From NCBI RefSeq assembly GCF_003402535.2, contig NZ_AP025172.1, forward strand, positions 62,001 to 126,000: DNA of 64,000 nucleotides, given 5' to 3'. Positions within the stretch are counted from its first letter, which is position 1. Each line of letters opens with the position of its first letter. Under the pieces are notes generated by a model. That model ran no database searches and was not told the origin of the DNA. It saw only the letters and a program-made list of their open reading frames with translations. The position numbers were made by a program, and so were the translations under genes. This stretch comes from Cupriavidus sp. P-10. GTDB lineage: Bacteria; Pseudomonadota; Gammaproteobacteria; Burkholderiales; Burkholderiaceae. Shown piece after piece: positions 25,146 to 34,284 of the stretch.

Positions 25146-25545
25146 GCTTCCCCCTCGAGTCGATACATAGCGGGACTCATTGTGAGCGGCTTCTCCATTT
25201 TGCGCTTGATCCCGGATGCCACCGGCTTGACTGATCACGACAATGCTGGCCGGCGGAGTTTCCAGGTCAGCAGCCCAGGCCTGCACCGCCGCTGCGCACA
25301 AGGCGCCCAGCGATTTGCGTAGCGATGAGTCCAGACGCTCGGAAAGCCAGCATGCTCGGCGTTCCGCTCGCATGCCGCTAGGGTATGCCCCAGCGTGTCG
25401 CAGATCAGCAATTCAAAGTCGCGGCAAAACAAGCAGGACAAGCCGGAGGCATCAGACACTCGCCCGGCACGCTGACGCTGCATGTCATGGTGGCCGAGCA
25501 TCACAAGAATGAAACCAGAAAAAGAGATCAAGGAGGAACGAGTAG
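25146..25545. other. Gap without a recognisable intact gene
   Basis: About 400 bp between the broken SDR and the porin. On the reverse strand an open frame continues upstream of the SDR start (LRKSLGALCAAAVQAWAADL and neighbours) but I cannot match it to a family. It may be further gene debris. The porin ribosome-binding site AAGGAGG lies at the right end. Confidence 0.4.
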
Positions 25546-26703
25546 ATGAAAAGAACGATTTTTGCCCTCGCCGCTATCTGTGCGTGTGGCGCAGCCGAAG
25601 CACAATCCAACGTAACGCTCTATGGAGTGGTGGACGTAAACGTCGAGTACGTCAACCACGTTGGTGCGGTGCCGTCGGCGAGTAACGGATTCAATCCGGG
25701 CCAGGGCGGCAAAGCATTTCGCCAGGACGCCGGTGGATACTCCGGCTCGCGTTGGGGTCTACGCGGCACGGAAGACCTCGGCAACGGGCTGAAATCGGTT
25801 TTCGTTCTGGAGAGCGGCTTTAACAGCGATACCGGCACCATGCAACAGGGTGGCCGTTTGTTTGGTCGCCAGGCCTTTGTTGGCCTTAGCTCGCAATACG
25901 GTCAGATCTCCTTCGGTCGGCAATACCATTCGTTGTTTTCCACGCTGGCCAACTTTATCCCGGCTCGGTATGCCAGCCAGTATGAGCCTACCGGCATCAT
26001 GGCCGGTGCCAATTTCCGTCAAGACAACGCAGTGAAGTACACCGGCGTTTTCGGCGGGCTCACGGCAATGGCAAACTGGTCGTTTGGCGTGGGCACGACA
26101 CTTCCGCAGGTCGCTCCCACCCTCCCGGCTGCTGGTGGCAGCGGTGAAGTGCCTGGGCAGTTCCGCCGCGACACGAGCTACGGTGCAGGGCTGAACTATA
26201 TTGCCGGGCCTTTCGGGGTAGGCATCGGCTATGACCAGTGGAATCCGACGATCGGCACTGGCAACGGTACCTTCAAGAAGGCTGCTGTCATGGCCAGCTA
26301 CGCCCTCAACGGCACGGCGAAGGTAATGGGCGGTTACCGCTGGGGACAGAACAAGAATCAAAACGGCACGCTGATTCAACGTGACGACTTTTACTGGATT
26401 GGCGGTCAATACCGATTCTCGCCGGCTCTCGATTTCACGCTCGAGTACGACTACCAGAACGTAAAGAACCTGGGAGGGAACACCCATGTTGCCAATCCCT
26501 GGCAGATCGCGCTGATTGCAGACTACGCGTTCTCGAAGCGCACCGACATCTACCTGACCACGGCCTATTCAAAGAACGCTGGCCTGGCCATGGAATCGGC
26601 GGCTAGCAATTTCGCCACTAGCCTTACATTGAACAGTTACGCGCTCCCCAATGGCCAGAACTCGATGTTTGGCGTTGCTGTGGGTATCCGTCACGTGTTC
26701 TAG
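25546..26703 (+). CDS. Gram-negative OmpC-type porin
   Basis: A 385-residue precursor with signal peptide (MKRTIFALAAICACGAAEA), the opening QSNVTLYGVVDVNVEYVN and the terminal IRHVF. The beta-barrel segments and a constriction loop region are of normal size. AAGGAGGAACGAG precedes the start. It stands alone between a broken SDR and a hairpin terminator. Codon usage is less GC-extreme than module C, which may suggest a different origin. Confidence 0.93.
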   Translation: MKRTIFALAAICACGAAEAQSNVTLYGVVDVNVEYVNHVGAVPSASNGFNPGQGGKAFRQDAGGYSGSRWGLRGTEDLGNGLKSVFVLESGFNSDTGTMQQGGRLFGRQAFVGLSSQYGQISFGRQYHSLFSTLANFIPARYASQYEPTGIMAGANFRQDNAVKYTGVFGGLTAMANWSFGVGTTLPQVAPTLPAAGGSGEVPGQFRRDTSYGAGLNYIAGPFGVGIGYDQWNPTIGTGNGTFKKAAVMASYALNGTAKVMGGYRWGQNKNQNGTLIQRDDFYWIGGQYRFSPALDFTLEYDYQNVKNLGGNTHVANPWQIALIADYAFSKRTDIYLTTAYSKNAGLAMESAASNFATSLTLNSYALPNGQNSMFGVAVGIRHVF

Positions 26704-26850
26704 GAGTCCGCAGTCCAGAGACTGCAAAGTGGCGACGTGTCACGCTTCTCCCAAAGTGGGTGGCACGTCGAGTGCGGTGTTCGGATCCCGGACTATGGGC
26801 ACGGTAGCCACCAGTTCAGGTCGACCGCGTCAAGGTTGACGACGCCTTTA

Positions 26851-26878
26851 GCCCCGCCGCCCGTCGAGGCGGCGGGGC
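26851..26878. terminator. Perfect GC-rich hairpin, likely terminator between convergent porin and SDR genes
   Basis: The 11-bp perfect stem GCCCCGCCGCC / GGCGGCGGGGC encloses a 6-nt loop, 148 bp after the porin stop and 128 bp before the end of the convergent SDR gene. There is no clear T-run. The rest of this 300-bp gap shows no gene. Confidence 0.55.
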
Positions 26879-27005
26879 GTAGCTCGCCAGATGATTGAAA
26901 GCCCCTCAGGCATTGCGGGCCCTGCTACGTCACTGCTACGGTGCCCAACTGGTTTCCAGTCCAGTCCGAGGCCGCGCCTGGGAGAGCGTAAGAACGCCGC
27001 GAATA

Positions 27006-27752
27006 CTACGCGGCAGTCTTCCCACCATTCACGTGAAGGATCTGGCCCGTGACGTACGTGGACTGGCCGGATGCCAAAAAGAGAATCGCATCGGCGACTT
27101 CTTCCGGCGTGCCAACGCGCCCTGCCGGGATAGTTGCGGCGACTGCCGCGATCCGATCCTCGCCGCCGGCAATGCGGCCGAGCATGCCCGTTTCAATCGG
27201 CCCGGGCGCCACGGCGTTGACGCGGACATTCGAATTGATGGCGTCGAGCGCCGCGGACTTGGTGAGGCCCTCGATCGCGTGCTTGCTTGCCACATACATC
27301 GGATTTCGCGGGTTGCCGCGGCTGCCCATCGTGGAGGAGAGATTGACAACCGCCCCACGCTTTTGCGAGATCATCGCGCGCAACTGGTGCTTCATGCAGA
27401 GGAACGTTCCAAGGACATTCGCATCGAAGGTTGTCGTGTATGACTCGACTGTCTGTTCGACGATCGATCCCGGTGTTCCTTCCGTTCCGGCACTGTTCAC
27501 TGCGATATCGAGGCATCCAAAGCGCTCGATGGCATGCCCGACAAGACGGATGACATCGTCTTCACGGCTGATATCGGCCGCCTGGAATTCCGCCTCCGCG
27601 CCGAGCTGCCGCAGTTCGGAGACGAGGGCTTCTCCGGCAGCAGCGTTCCGCCCCGAACAGACCAGTCGCGCGCCTTTGGCCGCAAAGGCAAGCGCCGTCG
27701 CGCGGCCGATGCCAGCCGTCGCACCGGTAATCAAGACAACAGGATGAGACAT
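27006..27752 (-). CDS. Short-chain dehydrogenase/reductase (SDR)
   Basis: A complete 248-residue classical SDR: TGATAGIGRATALAFAAKG (NAD(P) motif), VNSAGTEG, the Ser of NLSSTMGSRG, and YVASKHA (YxxxK). It ends with YVTGQILHVNGGK, as in most intact family members. It is an NAD(P)-dependent oxidoreductase of unknown alcohol or ketone substrate. It is followed upstream (28921-27986) by a BKACE gene on the same strand 233 bp away, so co-transcription is possible but not clear. Confidence 0.9.
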   Translation of the reverse strand: MSHPVVLITGATAGIGRATALAFAAKGARLVCSGRNAAAGEALVSELRQLGAEAEFQAADISREDDVIRLVGHAIERFGCLDIAVNSAGTEGTPGSIVEQTVESYTTTFDANVLGTFLCMKHQLRAMISQKRGAVVNLSSTMGSRGNPRNPMYVASKHAIEGLTKSAALDAINSNVRVNAVAPGPIETGMLGRIAGGEDRIAAVAATIPAGRVGTPEEVADAILFLASGQSTYVTGQILHVNGGKTAA

Positions 27753-27985
27753 AAGAACTCCTTGGATGATTTAAGGGAAGCCATTCGTAAGCCTGGGGAA
27801 GACGCTGAAAAAAAGACAGATGCCAGAATGCCCAGCCGAACTCTTGCCAGGCAAAGCGAGAGCGTGAAAGAAGCTCACATAGGCCTGGATTCGACCAGGA
27901 GGTGCTGCTCAAGGAAGGCAGCGTGACAGATGCCGAGACCGGCCCCGCAACCAGGACCACTGGCCGCCAGGGGACCTTCGCCTCG

Positions 27986-28921
27986 TCAAAACGCGACAGC
28001 GCTCTTGCCCTTCAGTTGAAGCATGTCACGCGCCTCGTCCGGCGTGGCGACTTCAAGGTTCAGGGATTTCAAGACACCGACGACGCGCTTGACCTGCTCG
28101 GCATTGCTGGTGGAGAGCCGGCCCGGACCCTCCCACAGCGAATCTTCCAGGCCCACGCGGACGTTTCCGCCCATGGCAGCCGCCATCGACGCGATCGGCA
28201 TCTGGCTGCGACCGGCGCCGAGCACGGACCAGTAGTAGTCCTTGCCGAACAGGCGCTCGGCGGTGCGGCGCATATGCATGACGTCCTCCGGATGCGTGCC
28301 GATACCACCGAGCAGGCCGAACACAGACTGGATGAAGAACGGCGCCTTGAGGATCCCGCGGTCAGCAAAGTGCGCAGCGGTATAGAGATGGCTGGTGTCG
28401 TAGCATTCGACCTCGAACCGGGTACCGTTGTCGGCGCACGATTCCAGAATGTAGCGGATCTCCTTGAACGTGTTGCGGAAGACGCGGTCCTCCGAACCCT
28501 CCAGATAGGGACGCTCCCAGTCGTACTTGAACTCCTTGTGCCGGGCGAGCATCGGATACAGCCCGAAATTCATTGACCCCATGTTCAACGAGGCAACCTC
28601 GGGCTTGAGCTGCAGCGCCGGCTGCAGGCGCTCTTCGAGGAGCATGTTGGGGGCGCCGCCCGTCGTGAGGTTGATCACCACGTCGGAGCGAGCCGCAATG
28701 CGCGGAAGGAATTCATGAAAGAGCGCGGGGTCCTGGGACGGCTGGCCATTCTCCGGCTTGCGGGCATGGAGATGGACGATCGAGGCGCCGGCCTCGGCCG
28801 CGGCAACAGCCTCTTCTTCAATTTCCTGCGCGGTAATGGGTAGATAAGGCGACATCGTCGGAGTGTGAATGCCGCCGGTCACGGCGCACGTGACGATAAC
28901 CTTGCTCTGGGGTGCTGCCAT
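27986..28921 (-). CDS. BKACE-family (DUF849) beta-keto acid cleavage enzyme
   Basis: A 311-residue protein highly similar throughout to the one at 263-1192 (VIVTCAVTGGIHTPTMSPYLP; metal motif VHLHARKPENG; VINLTTGGAPNM). It is a Zn-dependent enzyme expected to convert a beta-keto acid plus acetyl-CoA to acetoacetate and a CoA ester. AAGGAC precedes the start at 28921. It is divergent from the TauD-like dioxygenase gene at 29147, with a degenerate repeat in the gap. Confidence 0.9.
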   Translation of the reverse strand: MAAPQSKVIVTCAVTGGIHTPTMSPYLPITAQEIEEEAVAAAEAGASIVHLHARKPENGQPSQDPALFHEFLPRIAARSDVVINLTTGGAPNMLLEERLQPALQLKPEVASLNMGSMNFGLYPMLARHKEFKYDWERPYLEGSEDRVFRNTFKEIRYILESCADNGTRFEVECYDTSHLYTAAHFADRGILKAPFFIQSVFGLLGGIGTHPEDVMHMRRTAERLFGKDYYWSVLGAGRSQMPIASMAAAMGGNVRVGLEDSLWEGPGRLSTSNAEQVKRVVGVLKSLNLEVATPDEARDMLQLKGKSAVAF

Positions 28922-29020
28922 GGTAGATGTCCTTCGTTCTCTGGCTAGGGAATGAACTGCTTTGTGCGACGACGCAATGTTAGGAAACTTTGCCGTAGCT
29001 GGATGCGGCCGTCCCCTGAA

Positions 29021-29090
29021 TGTCGCAAATTGGTAAGCAAATGTCCCAGCAAAATAAGCGGGGAAGCCGGGGACGCCAGATACTGGCCTG
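29021..29090. repeat. Degenerate dispersed repeat, copy 1 (possible IS terminus)
   Basis: About 70 bp starting TGTCGCAAATTGGTAA and containing ATGTCCC and ATAAGCGG. It aligns without gaps to 39721-39790 at roughly 70 percent identity. Within each copy a TGTC-type motif recurs after 20 bp. Multiple short direct repeats beginning with TG are a feature of IS21-family ends, so this may be a solo IS end. No transposase is adjacent. Confidence 0.5.
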
Positions 29091-29146
29091 CAAGAAGCCG
29101 GACACTGAACAGTCCGTCAATTCACCAAGCTGCAGGAGACTGAAAC

Positions 29147-29992
29147 ATGAAGATCAGGCAAATCACGCCCGCCATCGGGGCCGAGATTTCTGGCGTCAAC
29201 CTCGGCGAGGCAGCGCGCGATCCGGCGCTCTTCGCCGAGATCCGGGCGGCGCTGCTCAAGCACCGGGTCCTTTTCTTTCGCAAGCAGGAGATCACGCGCG
29301 CCGATCACGTGGCCTTCGCGAGCGGCTTCGGCAAGCTGGAGGACCATCCGGTCGTCGGCAGTGTTCCCGAGCATCCGGGGCTGGTGAAGGTCTACCGCAG
29401 CGACAACCCGCACAGCTTCGAGAACAGCTATCACTGCGACGGCCTGTGGCGCCCCAATCCGGCCATGGGGGCAGTGCTGCGCTGTATCGAATGTCCGGAG
29501 ATCGGCGGCGACACCATCTGGGTCAACATGGTGAAGGCGTACGAGGAGCTGCCGGAAGAGATCAAGATGAAGATTGACGGCCTGCGCGCCAGGGCCAGCA
29601 TCGAACACAGCTTCGGTGCGGTCATGACACCGGAAAACCGCGCAAAGCTGGCCCAGGAGCATCCGCCCGTGGAGCATCCGGTGGTACGCACCCATCCGGA
29701 GACCGGGGAGAAGATCCTGTTCGTCGGCGCCTCGTTCACGACGCACTTCACCAACTACAGCACGCCGGACAATGTGCGCTACGGCATCGACAAGTCGCCC
29801 GGCGCCTCGCTGCTGCTCAACTACCTGACCAGCCGCGCCACCATTCCCGAATATCAGGTGCGCTGGGCATGGCAAGAGGGCGACGTTGCGGTCTGGGACA
29901 ACCGCAGCACACAGCACTACGCCGTCAACGACTACTTTCCGGCACCGCGCAAGCTGGAGCGCGCCGGCATCGTGGGCGATATCCCCTACTGA
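29147..29992 (+). CDS. TauD/TfdA-family Fe(II)/2-oxoglutarate-dependent dioxygenase
   Basis: A 281-residue protein of normal TauD length. The Fe ligands appear as YHCDGLW (HxD) and the distal His of DNRSTQHYAVND; the 2-oxoglutarate-binding Arg is in RKLERAGIVGD. It hydroxylates a substrate while decarboxylating 2-oxoglutarate; family substrates include taurine, alkylsulfonates and 2,4-D. A TauD-like desulfonation would release sulfite, and a sulfite dehydrogenase pair is encoded about 10 kb away (39934-41522), but a functional link is only a suggestion. GCAGGAGACTG precedes the start. Confidence 0.9.
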   Translation: MKIRQITPAIGAEISGVNLGEAARDPALFAEIRAALLKHRVLFFRKQEITRADHVAFASGFGKLEDHPVVGSVPEHPGLVKVYRSDNPHSFENSYHCDGLWRPNPAMGAVLRCIECPEIGGDTIWVNMVKAYEELPEEIKMKIDGLRARASIEHSFGAVMTPENRAKLAQEHPPVEHPVVRTHPETGEKILFVGASFTTHFTNYSTPDNVRYGIDKSPGASLLLNYLTSRATIPEYQVRWAWQEGDVAVWDNRSTQHYAVNDYFPAPRKLERAGIVGDIPY

Positions 29993-30052
29993 TTTGCAAG
30001 CGAACCGGCAGGATCACTTGCTGCTCTCCATGCGCAATTGGACCAGGGCATC

Positions 30053-31048
30053 ATGAAGGCGATTTGGTACGAGAAACAAGGACGGGCCGCGGAGGTACTG
30101 GAGTTCGGCGAGCTGCCCACTCCGCAACCGGCACCCGGCGAGGTACGCGTGCGACTCCACGCGTCGGGGGTCAACCCGGCGGACGCAAACCGGCGCGCGG
30201 GACGCATGCATGCCGGAATGGAGTTCCCGCGCATTGTTCCGAATAGCGATGGGGCGGGTGTGATCGACAGGCTAGGGGACGGCGTCGACCACAGGCTGCT
30301 CGGTTCGAGAGTCTGGCTGCATTTCGGACAAAGAGGGCGTGCTTTTGGTACTGCGGCGGAATACATCTGCCTCCCGCACGAGCTGACGTCACCACTGCCG
30401 GAGCACCTCGATTTCGCGCAGGGCGCATGCCTTGGCATTCCGGCCATGGCCGCCTATATCAGCCTGTTTCAGCGTGGAGAGATCAGAGGCAAGTCCATCC
30501 TCGTGACTGGCGGTGCGGGAGCCGTCGGCCACTACGCGGTACAGCTTGCCAAATGGGGAGGCGCCCATGTCATTGCCACCACCAGCTCCGAACCCAAGGC
30601 GGCCCACGCCAAACTTGGCGGCGCCGATGCAGTGATCGACTACACCGCACCAGATGCCGCGCAGCAAATTCTCGATGCCACCGAGGGACGAGGCGTTGAT
30701 CACATTGTCGATGTCAATGCTGTCGACAATTCAAGACTGTGCCTGCAGGTCGCCGCCAATCATGCGCAGTGGGTTTCGTATGCCAGCGGCGCCGACCTTG
30801 AGCCGGAACTTCCCTTGGCCACGCTGATTCGGAAGAATCTCTGCCTGCAGGGGCTATACCTGCCGGGGTTCACCTACGAGATGCGCTGGATCGCCCAGGA
30901 GGGATTGTCGCGCTGGATGAAAGATGTCCCGGATGCCATTCACGCTGTCGACAGCGTGTTCGACCTACGAGACACAGTGAAGGCTCATCTGGCTGTCGAA
31001 GCGGGCACCAAGCTTGGCACCGTTGTTGTTCGGTGCGATACGGAATAG
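30053..31048 (+). CDS. NADPH:quinone oxidoreductase-type zinc-independent MDR
   Basis: A 331-residue medium-chain reductase. N-terminal GroES-like domain (MKAIWYEKQGRAAEVLEFGE, ASGVNPADANRRAG) and Rossmann domain with SILVTGGAGAVGHYAVQLAK. The Cys ligands of alcohol dehydrogenases are absent, matching the quinone reductase branch. The start at 30053 fits the family; the ribosome-binding site is weak. It follows the TauD gene by 60 bp and may be co-transcribed with it and the hydrolase downstream. Confidence 0.88.
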   Translation: MKAIWYEKQGRAAEVLEFGELPTPQPAPGEVRVRLHASGVNPADANRRAGRMHAGMEFPRIVPNSDGAGVIDRLGDGVDHRLLGSRVWLHFGQRGRAFGTAAEYICLPHELTSPLPEHLDFAQGACLGIPAMAAYISLFQRGEIRGKSILVTGGAGAVGHYAVQLAKWGGAHVIATTSSEPKAAHAKLGGADAVIDYTAPDAAQQILDATEGRGVDHIVDVNAVDNSRLCLQVAANHAQWVSYASGADLEPELPLATLIRKNLCLQGLYLPGFTYEMRWIAQEGLSRWMKDVPDAIHAVDSVFDLRDTVKAHLAVEAGTKLGTVVVRCDTE

Positions 31049-31199
31049 GTCATGCGGCCGGCAACAACAGGCGCGCATGAAACAAACCAAAGCCATCGGC
31101 CACCGTGCGAGTGTACGGGATTGGCGACCATCCGCGGTACTCGCTGACGACCAAGACTGCGTTGGCGAGCCGTCAAACCAAACGAGGAGTATGAATCCC

Positions 31200-31769
31200 A
31201 TGACATCCGGAAATCAGCCAACGGTCGTGATTGTCCCCGGCTTTCGCGATCACATGCCGGAGCACTGGCAATCGCTGCTGGCAGAGCGTTTGCAGCAGCA
31301 GGGGCGAGCCGTCCGCATTGTGCCCCAGATCGATCAGGACAAGAGGTTGCGCAGTGCCAGGGTGGCGAACCTTGACCGCGTAGTAAGCGGCATTGCAGGG
31401 CCGGTCATCCTCGTTGCCCATAGTGTGGGCTGCCTGATCACCGTTCACTGGGCAGAGCAGACGGAGCGCGCCGTGCAGGGTGTCTTGCTTGCCGGGCCGA
31501 CCGACTACGACAGTCCTTTACCCGCCGGATACAAGGATCCGCAGACGCTGGCAGACGAGGGCTGGACCCCGATCCCGCGGCGGCGTCTGCAATTCCCGAG
31601 CATTGTGGTTGCGAGCCGCAATGATCCGCTCGGGAAGTTCGAACGCGTCCGCGAGCTGGCGCAGGCCTGGGGCAGCCGTTTCGTCGATGCAGGCGAAGTG
31701 GGGCATCTCGGGCCGGCAGACGGATATGGGCCGTGGCCGCTGGCTGAGGAACTGATCCAGCAACTCTGA
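31200..31769 (+). CDS. RBBP9/YdeN-type alpha/beta hydrolase
   Basis: A 189-residue serine hydrolase of the compact RBBP9 family: VVIVPGFRDHMPEHWQSLL, the nucleophile elbow VAHSVGCLITVHW (G-x-S-x-G as AHSVG), Asp in SRNDPLG, and catalytic His in EVGHLGPADGYGPW. The start at 31200 was preferred over an ATG 9 bp upstream, which is only one base from GAGGAG. Substrate unknown. It ends the forward run that starts with the TauD gene. Confidence 0.88.
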   Translation: MTSGNQPTVVIVPGFRDHMPEHWQSLLAERLQQQGRAVRIVPQIDQDKRLRSARVANLDRVVSGIAGPVILVAHSVGCLITVHWAEQTERAVQGVLLAGPTDYDSPLPAGYKDPQTLADEGWTPIPRRRLQFPSIVVASRNDPLGKFERVRELAQAWGSRFVDAGEVGHLGPADGYGPWPLAEELIQQL

Positions 31770-31944
31770 GCGAGGTGTGGCGACCTCGCCTCGAGGCGCC
31801 GCATGCGTCATTGCAGAGGGTCGCAGAGCCCGCTATTGCTGAGCTTTGCGTCTGCGACCTCGAGGCACAGCCGTCCGGGTGCGTTCTCTCTGATGCAGCT
31901 GGATTGGAACAGGCTCAGTGGCTTCTGTCACTTACCGGCTTGGC

Positions 31945-32607
31945 TTACTGGCTTACTGGCGCCGATTCCCGCTTCGCCAGCACCTCGCGAATGATCTGCA
32001 CGAAGGCATCGGCCGGCTGTCCGCCCGTGACAAGGTAGCGGTTGTCGAAAATGATCGATGGAACAGAGTTAATACCCATCGACTGGAATTCCGCCACTTC
32101 GCCGCGCACCTCGTCAGCATACTCGCGGCTCTCCAGCACGCGTCGCGCTTGCGTGGCATCGAGCCCCACCGATTGGGCGGCTTCCAGCAGCACATCGTGA
32201 TTGCTGGGGTCCTTGCCGAGACCATGATAGGCCTTCAGCAGGGCCTCCTTGAGCGACAGCTTCTTGCCCTGGGAGCCGGCCCAGTGCAGCAGCCGATGCG
32301 CATCGAAGGTGTTGTAGACGTGCGTTCTGGTGGCGAAGGCGAAGCCCGCGCTTGCACCGCGTTCGCGTATCATCGCCAGCCTCTCTGCGACTTGCGCGGC
32401 GGTGCTCCCATTCTTCTCCCTGGCGTAGTCGAGAAGGGCCTGCCCTTCCGGAGGCATGTCGGGATTCAACTCGAACGGATGCACGACGATTTCGGCGTCA
32501 ACTTCCTTCCCGAGTTGCTGCAGCGCTTGTTTGAGCGACGACAAGCCGATGGCGCACCATGGGCATGCAATATCGGAGACAAAATCGATCCTGAGTGCCT
32601 GGGTCAT
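31945..32607 (-). CDS. DsbA-family oxidoreductase (FrnE-like)
   Basis: A 220-residue protein with a thioredoxin-fold CPWC active site (FVSDIACPWCAIGL, residues about 10-20) and a helical insertion typical of the FrnE/2-hydroxychromene-2-carboxylate isomerase group. No signal peptide is seen, so a cytoplasmic role such as thiol exchange or glutathione-linked isomerisation is likely. AGGAG lies just before the start. It is convergent with the hydrolase gene. Confidence 0.88.
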   Translation of the reverse strand: MTQALRIDFVSDIACPWCAIGLSSLKQALQQLGKEVDAEIVVHPFELNPDMPPEGQALLDYAREKNGSTAAQVAERLAMIRERGASAGFAFATRTHVYNTFDAHRLLHWAGSQGKKLSLKEALLKAYHGLGKDPSNHDVLLEAAQSVGLDATQARRVLESREYADEVRGEVAEFQSMGINSVPSIIFDNRYLVTGGQPADAFVQIIREVLAKRESAPVSQ

Positions 32608-32695
32608 TGACTTCTCCTGTAGGGACGCTGACCAGTGATTTTGTGCAAGAGCTGTGTGAAGACGCGCAAGCGCGTCTTCGACAATCTGGCCGCTG

Positions 32696-33688
32696 TCAGT
32701 CTGGAGTGAAGTTGATGGAGCGCAACAGCTTGCCCTGGCGCTCGTAGGACTCGCGCATGTCCTTCCGGAGTTCTTCAGTGGCAGCCAGCGAGCCGGGTTC
32801 CATCCCCATTTCCTGGAGCTTTGTGCGGAGCGTGGGCGATTGCGTTACCTTGAGCGTAGCGTCGCGCATCTTGGCGATCACGGCCGGCGGTACGCCAGAC
32901 GCAGCCCAGAGCCCCATCCAGCTCACGTCCTGGAGGTCGGCGTATCCCAACTCGGAGAAGGTGGGGACATTCGGCAGTGCCGGCATCCGCTTGGGCGAAG
33001 TTACGGCATAGGCTCTGAGCTTCCCGGCCTTGATGAACGGCATCGAAGTCGCCGGGCCGTCGAACATGAGAGGAACCTGTCCGCCCATGACATCCTGCAG
33101 TGCGGGCGGCGACCCCTTGTAGTTCACAGTGCCTGCATCGAGCCCGGCAAGGCGATTGAATTGCACGCCCATCGTGTGACCACGCGTGCCGACACCGAAG
33201 TTTGCGTAGTCTACCTTGCCCGGGTTCGCCTTGATGTATGTAACCAGTTCCCCAAGATTCTTCGCACGCAGGCTGGGAGTCCCGACAAGGATGAGACTGG
33301 ACCGCGTGAGTTGGGCAATCGGGACGATATCCTTGAACGGGTCGTACGGCGCCTTGATGACGTGAGGCACTTCCGAGGCGATCCCTTTCTGGATCAAGAG
33401 GAAGGTGTAGCCGTCCCGCGGCGAAGACAGCATGCTCTGCACGGCGATGGTGCCGCCGGCGCCGGGCTTGTAATCGACGATAACAGGTTGGCCAAGCGGA
33501 GCCTCCAGCTCATGGGCAACCAGGCGTGCCACGATATCCGCAGTACCGCCCGGAGGCGCGCCAACGAGTATCCGCACAGGCTTGGTTGGCCACTCGGCCG
33601 CCTGGGCCGCGCCCATGGCCGGCATCAGCGAGCCAACGGCGAGCGTAAACGCCATGCCTTGGCGCACCGTCTGGGTGAAGCGTTTCAT
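32696..33688 (-). CDS. Bug-family periplasmic solute-binding protein
   Basis: A 330-residue secreted protein: signal peptide ending about AAQAAEW, then PVRILVGAPPGGTADIVARL, VIVDYKPGAGGTIAVQ, APYDPFKDIVPIAQ. It is of normal Bug length with no adjacent transporter membrane genes. AAAGGAT precedes the start. Its neighbours are a DsbA-like gene and, across a long gap, an AraC regulator. Ligand unknown, probably a carboxylate or aromatic acid. Confidence 0.9.
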   Translation of the reverse strand: MKRFTQTVRQGMAFTLAVGSLMPAMGAAQAAEWPTKPVRILVGAPPGGTADIVARLVAHELEAPLGQPVIVDYKPGAGGTIAVQSMLSSPRDGYTFLLIQKGIASEVPHVIKAPYDPFKDIVPIAQLTRSSLILVGTPSLRAKNLGELVTYIKANPGKVDYANFGVGTRGHTMGVQFNRLAGLDAGTVNYKGSPPALQDVMGGQVPLMFDGPATSMPFIKAGKLRAYAVTSPKRMPALPNVPTFSELGYADLQDVSWMGLWAASGVPPAVIAKMRDATLKVTQSPTLRTKLQEMGMEPGSLAATEELRKDMRESYERQGKLLRSINFTPD

Positions 33689-34284
33689 TGCAGTATCCTT
33701 TCAGACCGACGATCTTCCATGCCACCACCGTGCTCCGTACCGGGCAGGATCGTCATCGACCAACTGCGCTGCCATCTGCTGCAAGCGGGATACGCCAATG
33801 TGACAGCGCTGTAGCGAGGAAGGTGGGGGCACATTCGAGGTGATGAATTTCAATAAGGGGCTCCTCGAACCGTATCATCCTGCCTGGCGATACTTCCCGC
33901 TTTGCCTTGTACGCCTTGGACTTAGCATTTGACGACAGCATTTCACTGACGCAGGCCGCAATGGATTGCCTTTGGGAGTGGACTCAGCGCACTTAATGGG
34001 GTCAGTTGTCACCCGTAGCGTCGCACCGGCCGGTGGCAATCATCGCCCTGTCATGGGCGTTCGCGATTGAATGGCAAGCGGCAACGATGCCCTGACGCAT
34101 CTCGATCGCAGCAGTGACTTGGCTAGATCGGGCTCGAGTTGCCCGAGAGGATTCAACGCCTCACGGCGGCCTCCTGAAGTGGTCCCTGCCACCTTTAAGG
34201 AGGATGTATGTCGCGGGTTATTCTCGCTTGACAAGACATGACAGCGATTTATCATGGCCTGTCATTTTTCCGCGTCCGTTTTCG
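33689..34284. other. Gap with one degenerate repeat and the AraC gene leader
   Basis: About 600 bp. The section 33870-33935 is a degenerate repeat, described separately. The end carries AAGGAGG directly before an ATG at about 34207; this is too close for efficient use, and the AraC gene more likely begins at 34285. No other gene is convincing. Confidence 0.4.
33870..33935 (-). repeat. Conserved coding-like fragment, copy 1
   Basis: On the reverse strand this codes AKSKAYKAKREVSPGRMIRF. The section 39354-39420 codes a related series (K..ACKGKRKTAPGQMIR). DNA identity is about 70 percent over some 60 bp. Both are isolated remnants in gaps, and I do not recognise the source protein. Confidence 0.4.
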
